Source of the DNA: Pseudomonas silvicola
GTDB lineage: Bacteria > Pseudomonadota > Gammaproteobacteria > Pseudomonadales > Pseudomonadaceae
Length of the DNA stretch: 64,000 nt
Direction: 5' to 3'
NCBI RefSeq assembly: GCF_026651855.1
Contig: NZ_CP093280.1
Span: 1,404,001 to 1,468,000 of the forward strand
The notes under the pieces were generated by a model. It searched no databases. It worked only from the letters and a program-made list of their open reading frames with translations, and was not told the origin of the DNA. Positions within the stretch are counted from its first letter, which is position 1. Each line of letters starts with the position of its first letter. The translations under genes were made by a program, and so were the position numbers. Positions 54,515 through 62,614 of this stretch are shown here, one piece after another.

Positions 54515-57500
54515 GCCAGGTCAATCGCCTGTCCAGCGGCGGTCGTATCGATCGCAGCAAGAAAATAACCTTCACCTTCAATGGCCAGACCTACAGCGGC
54601 TATGAAGGGGACACCCTGGCGGCCGCGTTGCTGGCCAACGGCGTCGACATCGTGGGCCGCAGCTTCAAGTACTCGCGCCCTCGCGGCATCATCGCCGCCG
54701 GTGCCGAAGAGCCGAACGCCATCCTGCAGATCGGCGCCACCGAAGCCACGCAGATCCCCAACGTGCGCGCCACCCAGCAGGCGCTGTACCAGGGCCTGGT
54801 AGCCACCAGCACCAACGGCTGGCCCAACGTCAACACCGACGTGATGGGCATTCTGGGCAAGGTCGGCGGCAAGCTCATGCCGCCTGGCTTCTACTACAAG
54901 ACCTTCATGTACCCGCAGTCCTTCTGGATGACCTACGAGAAGTACATCCGCAAGGCCGCGGGCCTGGGCCGCTCGCCGACCGAGAACGACCCTGACACCT
55001 ACGACTACATGAACCAGCACTGTGATGTGCTGATCGTCGGTGCCGGCCCTGCTGGCCTGGCCGCCGCGCTGGCTGCTGCTCGCAGTGGCGCCCGGGTGAT
55101 CGTCGCCGACGAACAGGAAGAGTTCGGCGGCAGCCTGCTCGACACCCGCGAAAGCCTGGACGGAAAGCCCGCGGCCGAGTGGGCCCACCAGGTGGTCAGC
55201 GAATTGCGCGGTATCGCCAACGTGACCCTGTTGCCGCGTGCCACGGTCAACGGCTACCACGACCACAATTTCCTGACCATTCACGAGCGCCTCACCGACC
55301 ACCTGGGCGACCGCGCGCCCATCGGCCAGGTTCGCCAGCGCATGCACCGCGTGCGGGCCAAGCGCGTGGTATTGGCCACTGGTGCCCATGAGCGTCCGCT
55401 GGTGTACGGCAACAACGACGTACCGGGCAACATGCTGGCGGGTGCCATTTCCACTTACGTGCGCCGCTACGGCGTGGCGCCTGGCAAGAAGCTGGTGCTG
55501 TCTACCAACAACGATTACGCGTACCGCGTGGCACTGGACTGGTTCGACGCCGGCCTGCAGGTGGTGGCCATCGCTGATGCACGCCACAACCCCCGGGGCT
55601 CGCTGGTGGAGGAAGCGCGTGCCAAGGGCATCCGCATCCTGACCGCCAGCGCGGTGATCGAAACCCGTGGCAGCAAGCACGTGAGCGCGGCCCGCGTGGC
55701 GGCCATCGACCTGAAGGCGCACAAAGTGGCCAGCCCGGGTGAATGGCTGGACTGCGACCTGGTGGGCAGCTCGGGTGGTTATAGCCCCGTGGTACACCTG
55801 GCTTCGCACCTGGGCGGCAAGCCTGTCTGGCGCGAGGACATCCTCGCCTTCGTACCCGGCGATGCCCCGCAGAAGCGGGTGTGCGTGGGCGGCGTGAACG
55901 GTGTGTTCAACCTGGCGGATGCCCTGTCGGACGGTTTTGAAGGGGGGGCGCGCGCCGCCGCCGAGGCCGGCTTCAAGATCGTCGAGGGCACCATGCCCAA
56001 GGCTCTGGCCCGCCATGAAGAAGCCACCGTGGCGCTGTTCCAGGTGCCCCACGACAAATCCACTGCCCGGGCGCCGAAGCAGTTCGTCGACCAGCAGAAC
56101 GACGTCACCGCCGCCGCCATCGAGCTGGCGACCCGGGAGGGCTTCGAGTCGGTGGAGCACGTCAAGCGCTACACCGCGCTGGGCTTCGGTACGGATCAGG
56201 GCAAGCTGGGCAATATCAATGGCCTGGCCATTGCCGCCCGCAGCCGCGGCATCTCGATCACCGAGATGGGCACTACCATGTTCCGCCCCAACTACACCCC
56301 GGTCACCTTTGGTGCCGTGGCCGGCCGCCACTGTGGCCACCTGTTCGAGCCGGTGCGCTTCACCGCCCTGCATGCCTGGCATGTGAAGAACGGCGCCGAG
56401 TTCGAAGACGTGGGGCAGTGGAAGCGCCCCTGGTATTTCCCCAAGCGTGGCGAAACCCTGCATTCGGCCGTGGCCCGTGAGTGCAAGGCCGTGCGTGACA
56501 GCGTCGGCCTGCTGGATGCTTCCACCCTGGGCAAGATCGACATCCAGGGCCCGGACGCCCGCGAGTTCCTCAACCGCATCTACACCAACGCCTGGACCAA
56601 ACTGGATGTGGGCAAGGCCCGTTACGGCCTGATGTGCAAGGAAGACGGCATGGTCTTCGACGACGGCGTGACCGCCTGCCTTGCCGACAACCACTTCCTG
56701 ATGACCACCACCACCGGCGGTGCGGCTCGCGTGCTGCAGTGGCTGGAAATCTACCAGCAGACCGAATGGCCGGACCTGAAGGTGTATTTCACCTCGGTCA
56801 CCGACCACTGGGCCACCCTGACCCTGTCGGGGCCCAACAGCCGCAAACTGCTGAGCCACGTCACCGACATCGACCTAGACAAGGACGCCTTCCCGTTCAT
56901 GACCTGGAAGGAAGGCAAGGTTGGCGGGGTACCGGCCCGTGTGTTCCGTATCTCGTTCACCGGTGAACTGTCGTACGAAGTGAACGTTCAGGCCGACTAC
57001 GCCATGGGTGTGCTTGAACAGATCGTGGAGGCGGGCAAGCAGTACAACCTGACCCCGTACGGCACCGAGACCATGCACGTGCTGCGGGCCGAGAAGGGCT
57101 TCATCATCGTCGGCCAGGACACTGACGGCTCCATGACCCCGGACGACCTGAACATGGGCTGGTGCGTGGGCCGTACCAAGCCGTTCTCGTGGATCGGCTG
57201 GCGTGGCATGAACCGCGAAGACTGCGTGCGTGAACAGCGCAAGCAACTGGTGGGGCTCAAGCCAACCGACCCGAACAAGGTGCTGCCGGAAGGCGCGCAA
57301 CTGGTGTTCGACACCCGGCAGGCGATCCCCATGAGCATGGTAGGCCACGTGACCTCCAGCTACATGAGCTCGACCCTGGGCCACTCGTTTGCCCTGGCCG
57401 TGGTCAAGGGTGGCCTGCAGCGCATGGGCGAGAAGGTTTACGCGCCGCTGGTGGATGGCAGCGTGATCGAGGCCGAGATCTGCTCTTCGGTGTTCTTCGA

Positions 57501-57528
57501 CCCCAAAGGCGAACAACAGAACGTTTGA
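54511..57528 (+). CDS. soxA: Heterotetrameric sarcosine oxidase, alpha subunit
   Basis: A 1005-residue subunit. N-terminal region with GYEGDTLAAALLANGVDIVGRSFKYSRPRG, a ferredoxin-like fold without its cysteines; a NAD-binding Rossmann domain from about residue 170 (VLIVGAGPAGLAAALAAARSG); and a C-terminal half from about residue 600 homologous to GcvT aminomethyltransferase, which binds THF and captures the methyl carbon as 5,10-methylene-THF. Without THF the carbon leaves as formaldehyde. Overlaps soxD by 4 bp. Confidence 0.95.
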   Translation: MSQVNRLSSGGRIDRSKKITFTFNGQTYSGYEGDTLAAALLANGVDIVGRSFKYSRPRGIIAAGAEEPNAILQIGATEATQIPNVRATQQALYQGLVATSTNGWPNVNTDVMGILGKVGGKLMPPGFYYKTFMYPQSFWMTYEKYIRKAAGLGRSPTENDPDTYDYMNQHCDVLIVGAGPAGLAAALAAARSGARVIVADEQEEFGGSLLDTRESLDGKPAAEWAHQVVSELRGIANVTLLPRATVNGYHDHNFLTIHERLTDHLGDRAPIGQVRQRMHRVRAKRVVLATGAHERPLVYGNNDVPGNMLAGAISTYVRRYGVAPGKKLVLSTNNDYAYRVALDWFDAGLQVVAIADARHNPRGSLVEEARAKGIRILTASAVIETRGSKHVSAARVAAIDLKAHKVASPGEWLDCDLVGSSGGYSPVVHLASHLGGKPVWREDILAFVPGDAPQKRVCVGGVNGVFNLADALSDGFEGGARAAAEAGFKIVEGTMPKALARHEEATVALFQVPHDKSTARAPKQFVDQQNDVTAAAIELATREGFESVEHVKRYTALGFGTDQGKLGNINGLAIAARSRGISITEMGTTMFRPNYTPVTFGAVAGRHCGHLFEPVRFTALHAWHVKNGAEFEDVGQWKRPWYFPKRGETLHSAVARECKAVRDSVGLLDASTLGKIDIQGPDAREFLNRIYTNAWTKLDVGKARYGLMCKEDGMVFDDGVTACLADNHFLMTTTTGGAARVLQWLEIYQQTEWPDLKVYFTSVTDHWATLTLSGPNSRKLLSHVTDIDLDKDAFPFMTWKEGKVGGVPARVFRISFTGELSYEVNVQADYAMGVLEQIVEAGKQYNLTPYGTETMHVLRAEKGFIIVGQDTDGSMTPDDLNMGWCVGRTKPFSWIGWRGMNREDCVREQRKQLVGLKPTDPNKVLPEGAQLVFDTRQAIPMSMVGHVTSSYMSSTLGHSFALAVVKGGLQRMGEKVYAPLVDGSVIEAEICSSVFFDPKGEQQNV

Positions 57529-57547
57529 CGTGGGTGTGCTGAATTGA

Positions 57548-57575
57548 TGTAGGGGCTGGCAAGCCAGCGCCTACA
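57548..57575. repeat. REP-like hairpin between soxA and soxG
   Basis: TGTAGGGGCTGGC, AA, GCCAGCGCCTACA: 13-bp arms with one mismatch, starting 20 bp past the soxA stop. It separates two subunit genes of one enzyme, so it may stabilise the soxBDA messenger. Confidence 0.7.
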
Positions 57576-57607
57576 GCGTCTTTTGCTGACTTTTGACAGG
57601 TGTCCAC

Positions 57608-58240
57608 ATGACCACAGTCAACGTATACGAACAACGCCCGGCCACCGGCGCCAAGGCCGAGGCACCGCTGCACCATGCCGACCTCGCCAAGCTCGTGGGC
57701 AAGGGCCGCAAGAACGCCGGTGTGAAGCTGCGCGACAAGAAACTGCTGGGCCACCTGACCCTGCGCGGCAATGGCCATGACCCGGCCTTCGCCGAAGGCG
57801 TGGCCAAGGCGGTAGGCCTGGAACTGCCGGGCGCGCTGGCACTGGTGAGCAGCGGCGAAACCTCGCTGCAATGGTTGGGCCCGGACGAGTGGTTGCTGAT
57901 CGTGCCGGCCGGCGAAGAAGTGGTCACCGAGAACCGCCTGCGTGAAGCACTGGCCGGCCAGCATATTGCCGTGGTCAACGTCAGCGGCGGCCAGAGCCTG
58001 CTGGAGCTGAGCGGCCCCAATGTGCGCCAGGTGCTGATGAAATCCACCAGCTACGACGTGCACCCCGACAACTTCCCGGTGGGCAAGGCCGTGGGCACGG
58101 TGTTTGCCAAGTCGCAACTGGTGATCCGCCGCCCCAGCGAAGATGTCTGGGAGCTGCTGGTGCGCCGCAGCTTCTCCGATTACTGGTGGCTGTGGTTGCA
58201 GGACGCGTCGGCCGAATATGGCCTGGAAATCACCGGTTGA
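57608..58240 (+). CDS. soxG: Heterotetrameric sarcosine oxidase, gamma subunit
   Basis: A 210-residue subunit related to the GcvT/YgfZ fold but without catalytic residues; family landmarks are LGHLTLRGNGHDPAF, LQWLGPDEWLLI and LLELSGPNVRQVLMK. It completes the Sox heterotetramer. The ATG at 57608 follows AGGTG. A gap of 79 bp from soxA contains a REP-like hairpin, and a second, larger one follows the gene. Confidence 0.93.
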   Translation: MTTVNVYEQRPATGAKAEAPLHHADLAKLVGKGRKNAGVKLRDKKLLGHLTLRGNGHDPAFAEGVAKAVGLELPGALALVSSGETSLQWLGPDEWLLIVPAGEEVVTENRLREALAGQHIAVVNVSGGQSLLELSGPNVRQVLMKSTSYDVHPDNFPVGKAVGTVFAKSQLVIRRPSEDVWELLVRRSFSDYWWLWLQDASAEYGLEITG

Positions 58241-58244
58241 TCCT

Positions 58245-58299
58245 TTCCCGAGCTTCGCCCGGCCCCACAGGGTATGTGGGGCCGGGCGAAGCTCGGGAA
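58245..58299. repeat. REP element with 24-bp perfect arms between soxG and purU
   Basis: TTCCCGAGCTTCGCCCGGCC plus CCAC (58245-58268) and its perfect inverse complement (58276-58299), loop AGGGTAT. This is the most complete copy of the dispersed CCGGGCGAAGCTCGGGAA family in this window. It begins 5 bp after the soxG stop and ends 28 bp before purU. Confidence 0.85.
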
Positions 58300-58327
58300 G
58301 GTCGCATCAGCGCACTGGAGCCCTACC

Positions 58328-59185
58328 ATGAGCCGTGCCCCCGATACCTGGATCCTCACCGCCGACTGCCCCAGCATGCTCGGCACGGTGGACGCAGTGA
58401 CCCGCTACCTGTTCGAACAGGGTTGCTATGTCACCGAGCACCATTCGTTCGACGATCGCCTATCGTCGCGGTTTTTCATCCGTGTCGAATTCCGCCAGCC
58501 CGACGGCTTCGACGAGCAATCATTTCGCGCCGGCCTGGCCGAGCGGGGCGAATCGTTCGGCATGGTCTTCGAGCTTACAGCCCCGCAGTATCGGCCCAAG
58601 GTCGTGATCATGGTCTCCAGGGCCGACCACTGCCTGAACGACCTGCTCTACCGTCAACGTATCGGCCAGTTGCCCATGGACGTGGTAGCGGTGGTGTCCA
58701 ACCATCCGGATCTGGAGCCATTGGCTCGCTGGCACGAAATTCCCTACTACCATTTCCCCCTGGACCCGAACGACAAGCCTGCGCAAGAGCGCAAGGTGCT
58801 GGAGGTCATCGAGCAGAAGGGAGCCGAACTGGTGATTCTCGCCCGCTACATGCAAGTGCTGTCGCCCGAGCTGTGCCGGCGCCTGGACGGCTGGGCCATC
58901 AATATCCACCACTCGCTGCTGCCCGGCTTCAAAGGCGCCAAGCCCTACCACCAGGCGTACAACAAGGGCGTGAAGCTGGTGGGCGCCACGGCACATTACA
59001 TCAACAACGACCTGGACGAAGGTCCGATCATCGCTCAGGGCGTCGAGGTCGTGGACCACAGCCACTATGCCGAGGACCTGATTGCCAAGGGCCGCGACAT
59101 CGAGTGCCAGACCCTGGCCCGGGCGGTGGGTTTTCACATCGAGCGGCGGGTGTTCCTGAATGGAGGTCGAACGGTTGTCCTTTAG
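58328..59185 (+). CDS. purU: Formyltetrahydrofolate deformylase PurU
   Basis: A 285-residue enzyme with an N-terminal ACT-type regulatory domain (WILTADCPSMLGTVDAVTRYLFEQG) and a C-terminal formyl-transferase-fold catalytic domain with INIHHSLLPGFKGAKPY and GATAHYINNDLDEGPII, which carry the Asn, His and Asp triad. It releases formate from 10-formyl-THF and so frees THF for the Sox enzyme during betaine growth. GGAG precedes the ATG at 58328. The location after soxBDAG is typical. Confidence 0.94.
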   Translation: MSRAPDTWILTADCPSMLGTVDAVTRYLFEQGCYVTEHHSFDDRLSSRFFIRVEFRQPDGFDEQSFRAGLAERGESFGMVFELTAPQYRPKVVIMVSRADHCLNDLLYRQRIGQLPMDVVAVVSNHPDLEPLARWHEIPYYHFPLDPNDKPAQERKVLEVIEQKGAELVILARYMQVLSPELCRRLDGWAINIHHSLLPGFKGAKPYHQAYNKGVKLVGATAHYINNDLDEGPIIAQGVEVVDHSHYAEDLIAKGRDIECQTLARAVGFHIERRVFLNGGRTVVL

Positions 59186-59242
59186 CTGCAAGCCGGCCGC
59201 GGTGCGCTTTTGCTTGCGGCGTGAGGTTCAGGGCTTGCAGCT
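59184..59242. repeat. Inverted repeat between purU and fdhA
   Basis: AGCTGCAAGCC (59184-59194) and GGCTTGCAGCT (59232-59242), perfect 11-bp arms around 37 bp. The arm is shared with the dgcA-dgcB element at 36164-36248. Its left arm includes the last two bases of the purU stop codon. Confidence 0.7.
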
Positions 59243-59273
59243 GCCTTTAAAACAACAACAGTGAGGTGAAAGC

Positions 59274-60473
59274 ATGTCTGGTAATCGCGGTGTGGTGTAT
59301 CTCGGCGGCGGCAAGGTCGAGGTGCAAACAATTCCCTTCCCGAAAATGCAGGACCCGCGTGGAAAGCGCATCGAACATGGGGTGATTCTGCGGGTTGTCT
59401 CCACCAATATCTGCGGCTCGGACCAGCACATGGTTCGCGGCCGTACCACGGCCCAGGTGGGCCTGGTGCTGGGCCATGAAATTACCGGCGAAGTGCTGGA
59501 AGTCGGCAAGGACGTGGAAAACCTCAAGGTCGGTGACCTGGTCTCGGTACCCTTCAACGTTGCCTGCGGCCGCTGCCGGTCCTGCAAGGAACAACACACC
59601 GGCGTCTGCCTGACGGTGAACCCGGCCCGTGCTGGCGGCGCCTACGGCTACGTGGACATGGGCGATTGGGTCGGCGGCCAGGCCGAGTACGTGCTGGTGC
59701 CGTATGCTGATTTCAACTTGCTCAAGCTGGGCGATCGCGACCGGGCCATGGAGAAGATCCGTGACCTGACGTGCCTGTCCGATATCCTGCCGACCGGTTA
59801 CCACGGCGCTGTCACCGCAGGCGTCGGCCCCGGCAGTACCGTTTATGTGGCCGGTGCCGGGCCGGTGGGCCTGGCCGCGGCGGCCTCGGCGCGCCTGCTG
59901 GGGGCGGCGGTGGTGATCGTCGGTGACGTCAACCCGGTGCGCCTGGCCCATGCCAAGGCCCAGGGATTTGAAATCGCCGACCTGTCCAAGGATACCCCGC
60001 TGCATGAACAGATCGCCGACCTGCTGGGCGAACCTGAAGTGGATTGCGCGGTAGACGCAGTGGGCTTCGAAGCCCGCGGCCATGGCCATGCCGGGGCACA
60101 GCACGAAGCGCCAGCCACGGTGCTCAACTCGTTGATGGGCGTGGTACGGGTAGCCGGCAAGATCGGTATCCCCGGCCTGTACGTGACTGAAGACCCGGGT
60201 GCGGTGGACGCCGCGGCGAAGATGGGCAGTCTGAGCATTCGCTTCGGCCTGGGCTGGGCCAAGTCCCACAGCTTTCACACCGGCCAGACCCCGGTGATGA
60301 AGTACAACCGTCAATTGATGCAGGCCATCATGTGGGACCGCATCAACATCGCCGAAGTGGTGGGCGTGCAGGTCATCACCCTGGACCAGGCGCCGGAAGG
60401 CTATGGCGAGTTCGATGCAGGTGTGCCGAAGAAGTTCGTCATCGACCCGCACAAACTTTTCAGCGCCGCCTGA
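59274..60473 (+). CDS. fdhA: Glutathione-independent formaldehyde dehydrogenase
   Basis: A 399-residue zinc- and NAD+-dependent dehydrogenase of the medium-chain family. Catalytic zinc ligands are in NICGSDQHMVRG and GHEITGEV; the structural zinc site is the cysteine group CGRCRSCKEQHTGVC. The coenzyme motif is [25 protein letters not shown]. It oxidises formaldehyde released by GbcAB, DgcAB and Sox to formate without glutathione. GAGGTGAAAGC precedes the ATG. Confidence 0.95.
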   Translation: MSGNRGVVYLGGGKVEVQTIPFPKMQDPRGKRIEHGVILRVVSTNICGSDQHMVRGRTTAQVGLVLGHEITGEVLEVGKDVENLKVGDLVSVPFNVACGRCRSCKEQHTGVCLTVNPARAGGAYGYVDMGDWVGGQAEYVLVPYADFNLLKLGDRDRAMEKIRDLTCLSDILPTGYHGAVTAGVGPGSTVYVAGAGPVGLAAAASARLLGAAVVIVGDVNPVRLAHAKAQGFEIADLSKDTPLHEQIADLLGEPEVDCAVDAVGFEARGHGHAGAQHEAPATVLNSLMGVVRVAGKIGIPGLYVTEDPGAVDAAAKMGSLSIRFGLGWAKSHSFHTGQTPVMKYNRQLMQAIMWDRINIAEVVGVQVITLDQAPEGYGEFDAGVPKKFVIDPHKLFSAA

Positions 60474-60475
60474 AA

Positions 60476-60560
60476 GTAGCAGCGGACCTGGCCGCGTCAG
60501 CCTTTATGCGGTGTGCCTGGCACTCCGCGGCGGCGGGGACGCGGCCAGGTCCGCTGCTAC
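60476..60560. repeat. Long inverted repeat after fdhA, 23-bp perfect arms
   Basis: GTAGCAGCGGACCTGGCCGC plus GTC (60476-60498) and its exact inverse complement (60538-60560), loop 39 bp. The right arm carries the TAG stop of the convergent anti-sigma gene. No T-run follows, so it is a REP-type structure rather than a simple terminator. Confidence 0.8.
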
Positions 60561-61231
60561 AGGCTGATCACCTGGCCATGGTAGAGCACTGGCCCCGTTG
60601 GCTGACCGGTGGGCGAACCGCCTGCCGGTTCCAGGCTGATGGCCAGGGCGATGGGTTCGCCCAGCAGTTTGCGCTGGCTTTCATCCAGGCTGATACGGCC
60701 TTTGCCACCTTCGGGCATCAGGCCCAGGGACACCGGCGCACCTTCGGCCGGAATCGCCCACAATTGCATGCTGCGGTCAGCCGGGGCGCTGGCAAGGTTC
60801 AGCGGCGCGACCTGCAGATATTGATCAAACGCCTCGATGGTCACTGCCGGCTGGTTGCTGGCGCTGACCAGGGTGGCGCTGTACATCGCCTGCTCGCGGT
60901 TGTAGTACATGCCGATGCCCACCGCCAGCACCACCGCTGCCGCCAGTGCGGTCGCCCGCAGCCAGTGGCGCGCCCGCGAGCGCGTTGGTACGTGCAAACG
61001 TTGGGGCTCGATCCGTGCCTTGATGTTTTTCCATACCCGTTCCGGTACCGGGGCGTCGGGCACCGGCGTCGCCAAACGGGCGAGGGCATCCTGCCATTGG
61101 CCCAGCTCCAGTTCCAGCGCGCGGTCCTCGGCCAATAACCGCTCGAAGCGGCGGCATGCGGTCGGTGCCATCAGGCCGATTGCGTAGTCCGCGGCCAGTG
61201 CGCGGCGCAGCGCCGGGTGCTGGTAGTTCAT
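60557..61231 (-). CDS. Anti-sigma factor (RskA-type) for the adjacent ECF sigma factor
   Basis: A 224-residue membrane protein: a cytoplasmic N-terminal part (about 90 residues, MNYQHPALRRALAADYAIGLM), one membrane helix (LRATALAAAVVLAVGIGMYY) and a periplasmic RskA-like domain with MQLWAIPAEGAPVSLGLMPEGGKG. It would hold the sigma factor inactive until an envelope signal. The start at 61231 overlaps the sigma stop by 4 bp (ATGA), giving coupled expression. Confidence 0.88.
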   Translation of the reverse strand: MNYQHPALRRALAADYAIGLMAPTACRRFERLLAEDRALELELGQWQDALARLATPVPDAPVPERVWKNIKARIEPQRLHVPTRSRARHWLRATALAAAVVLAVGIGMYYNREQAMYSATLVSASNQPAVTIEAFDQYLQVAPLNLASAPADRSMQLWAIPAEGAPVSLGLMPEGGKGRISLDESQRKLLGEPIALAISLEPAGGSPTGQPTGPVLYHGQVISL

Positions 61232-61794
61232 GATTCCAGGCACCGGCGCAGGCGCTCCATGCCCCGGCGTATCCACGATTTCACCGAACCCAGCGGCGCC
61301 GAGAGCTGGCGCGCAAGGTCTGCGTTGGACAGGCCGTGGAAATAGGCGGTGAGGATCGACTGTCGCTGCATACCCTCCAGGTCATCGAGGCAGCGGTTCA
61401 GCGCCGCCGCCTCACGGGCCCGGCCCAGTTGCTCGTCTGCCGAAAGGCCATCGTCACTCAGGGCCTGCAGGTGGGCATCGTCCAACGGCACTTCGTGGCG
61501 GCGGCGCAGCAGGTCTATGGCCAGATGGCGCGTGATGTTGACCATCCAGGTCATGGGCGCGGCCAGGTTGGGGTCATAGCGCGAAGCATTGTTCCAGATG
61601 CGCACGAAACTCTCCTGCACTACCTCTTCGGCCAACTCGCGGCGGCCCACGCAACGCAGCGCCACGCCGTGAAGGCGGGCACTGCTGCCGCGGTAGAGCG
61701 TTTCGAACGCGCGGCGGTTGCCTTGAGCGCAGTCGGCGAGCAAGTGGCGTAGCTGATCGGTATCGATGGTTCCGGCCTCCGCTGGGTGGGCCAC
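61228..61794 (-). CDS. ECF-family RNA polymerase sigma factor
   Basis: A 188-residue sigma factor with region 2 (HGVALRCVGRRELAEEVVQESFVRIWNNASRYDP, containing the -10 recognition helix) and region 4 (LSNADLARQLSAPLGSVKSWIRRGMERLRRCL, the -35 helix-turn-helix). The start is a GTG at 61792-61794. It groups with RskA-controlled sigma factors. Probable targets include its own operon and perhaps the divergent DUF2780 gene. Confidence 0.9.
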   Translation of the reverse strand: MAHPAEAGTIDTDQLRHLLADCAQGNRRAFETLYRGSSARLHGVALRCVGRRELAEEVVQESFVRIWNNASRYDPNLAAPMTWMVNITRHLAIDLLRRRHEVPLDDAHLQALSDDGLSADEQLGRAREAAALNRCLDDLEGMQRQSILTAYFHGLSNADLARQLSAPLGSVKSWIRRGMERLRRCLES

Positions 61795-61883
61795 TAGAGC
61801 CTAGACCAGCCACAAGGCCGCTGCGTGATATACGCGGTGGCTATCGCGTTGGATGCGCTTTTGTACGAATTTATTTCAGGCCT

Positions 61884-61909
61884 GGAACACAATGGCGTAT
61901 TTCCCGGTC
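61884..61909 (+). promoter_or_regulatory. Possible ECF-sigma promoter for the DUF2780 gene
   Basis: GGAAC (61884-61888) and GTC (61907-61909), 18 bp apart, 62 bp before the ATG at 61972. GGAAC/GTC is the usual ECF promoter pattern, and the spacing is at the long end. Confidence 0.35.
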
Positions 61910-61971
61910 AAAACCTGGCTTTTGCCGTCTGGCTACCTGTGCCAGCGGCCCAACGATCCAAGGGGAAAACC

Positions 61972-62520
61972 ATGAACACCTTGCGCGCCATCACCCTGGC
62001 AACGCTGACCGCCGTGGCGGCCAGCCCGGTCTTTGCCTTCAACCTCAACGATGCGGTGAACGCGGCCTCTTCACTACAGAACGGCCAGGCCGGCAACGCT
62101 GCTTCCACCCCCCAGGCCGCGGGGCTGCTCAATAACCTGGGTGGCCAGTTGAAGGTCACGCCGGAGCAGGCGGTAGGCGGTACGGGCGCCATGTTGGGCC
62201 TGGCGAAGAACAAGCTGAGTTCGTCGGACTACTCCCAGCTGACCCAGCAAGTGCCAGGGCTGGACAAGCTGGCCGGGGCCAACGCCGTGGGCAGTCTGGG
62301 CGGGTTGCTGGGCAAGACCGGTACCGACAAGGGTGCCCTGACCAGTGCGCTGGGGGATGTGAAGAGCACCAATGACCTGAACAACGCCTTTGGTGCTCTG
62401 GGCATGAACAGTGGCATGGTGGGCCAGTTCGCGCCGGTTATCCTGCAGTACCTGGGGCAGCAAGGCGTGGGCGGTGGCCTGCTGAAGACCCTGGGTGGTA
62501 TCTGGGGTACCGGCGGCTAG
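61972..62520 (+). CDS. Secreted DUF2780 protein
   Basis: A 182-residue exported protein. The signal peptide is MNTLRAITLATLTAVAASPVFA. The rest is low in charged residues and rich in G, A, L, N and Q with repeats such as LLNNLGGQLK, LGGLLGKTG and LLKTLGGIWG, as in the DUF2780 family. It may be an outer-surface or periplasmic structural protein; no function known. AAGGGG precedes the ATG. It is divergent from the ECF sigma gene, which may control it. Confidence 0.87.
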   Translation: MNTLRAITLATLTAVAASPVFAFNLNDAVNAASSLQNGQAGNAASTPQAAGLLNNLGGQLKVTPEQAVGGTGAMLGLAKNKLSSSDYSQLTQQVPGLDKLAGANAVGSLGGLLGKTGTDKGALTSALGDVKSTNDLNNAFGALGMNSGMVGQFAPVILQYLGQQGVGGGLLKTLGGIWGTGG

Positions 62521-62532
62521 ACCGCGTTGGTT

Positions 62533-62600
62533 GATTCCCGACTTTGGCCCGGTCCTGCAGCAGGCAGGTCTCTGTGCAGGAACGGGCGAACTCGAGAATC
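62533..62600. repeat. Degenerate REP-like inverted repeat
   Basis: GATTCCCGACTTTGGCCCGGTCCTGCA on the left and TGCAGGAACGGGCGAACTCGAGAATC on the right are imperfect inverses, a diverged copy of the 58245 family, between convergent DUF2780 and acyltransferase genes. Confidence 0.6.
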
Positions 62601-62614
62601 AGGCACAACAGTGC

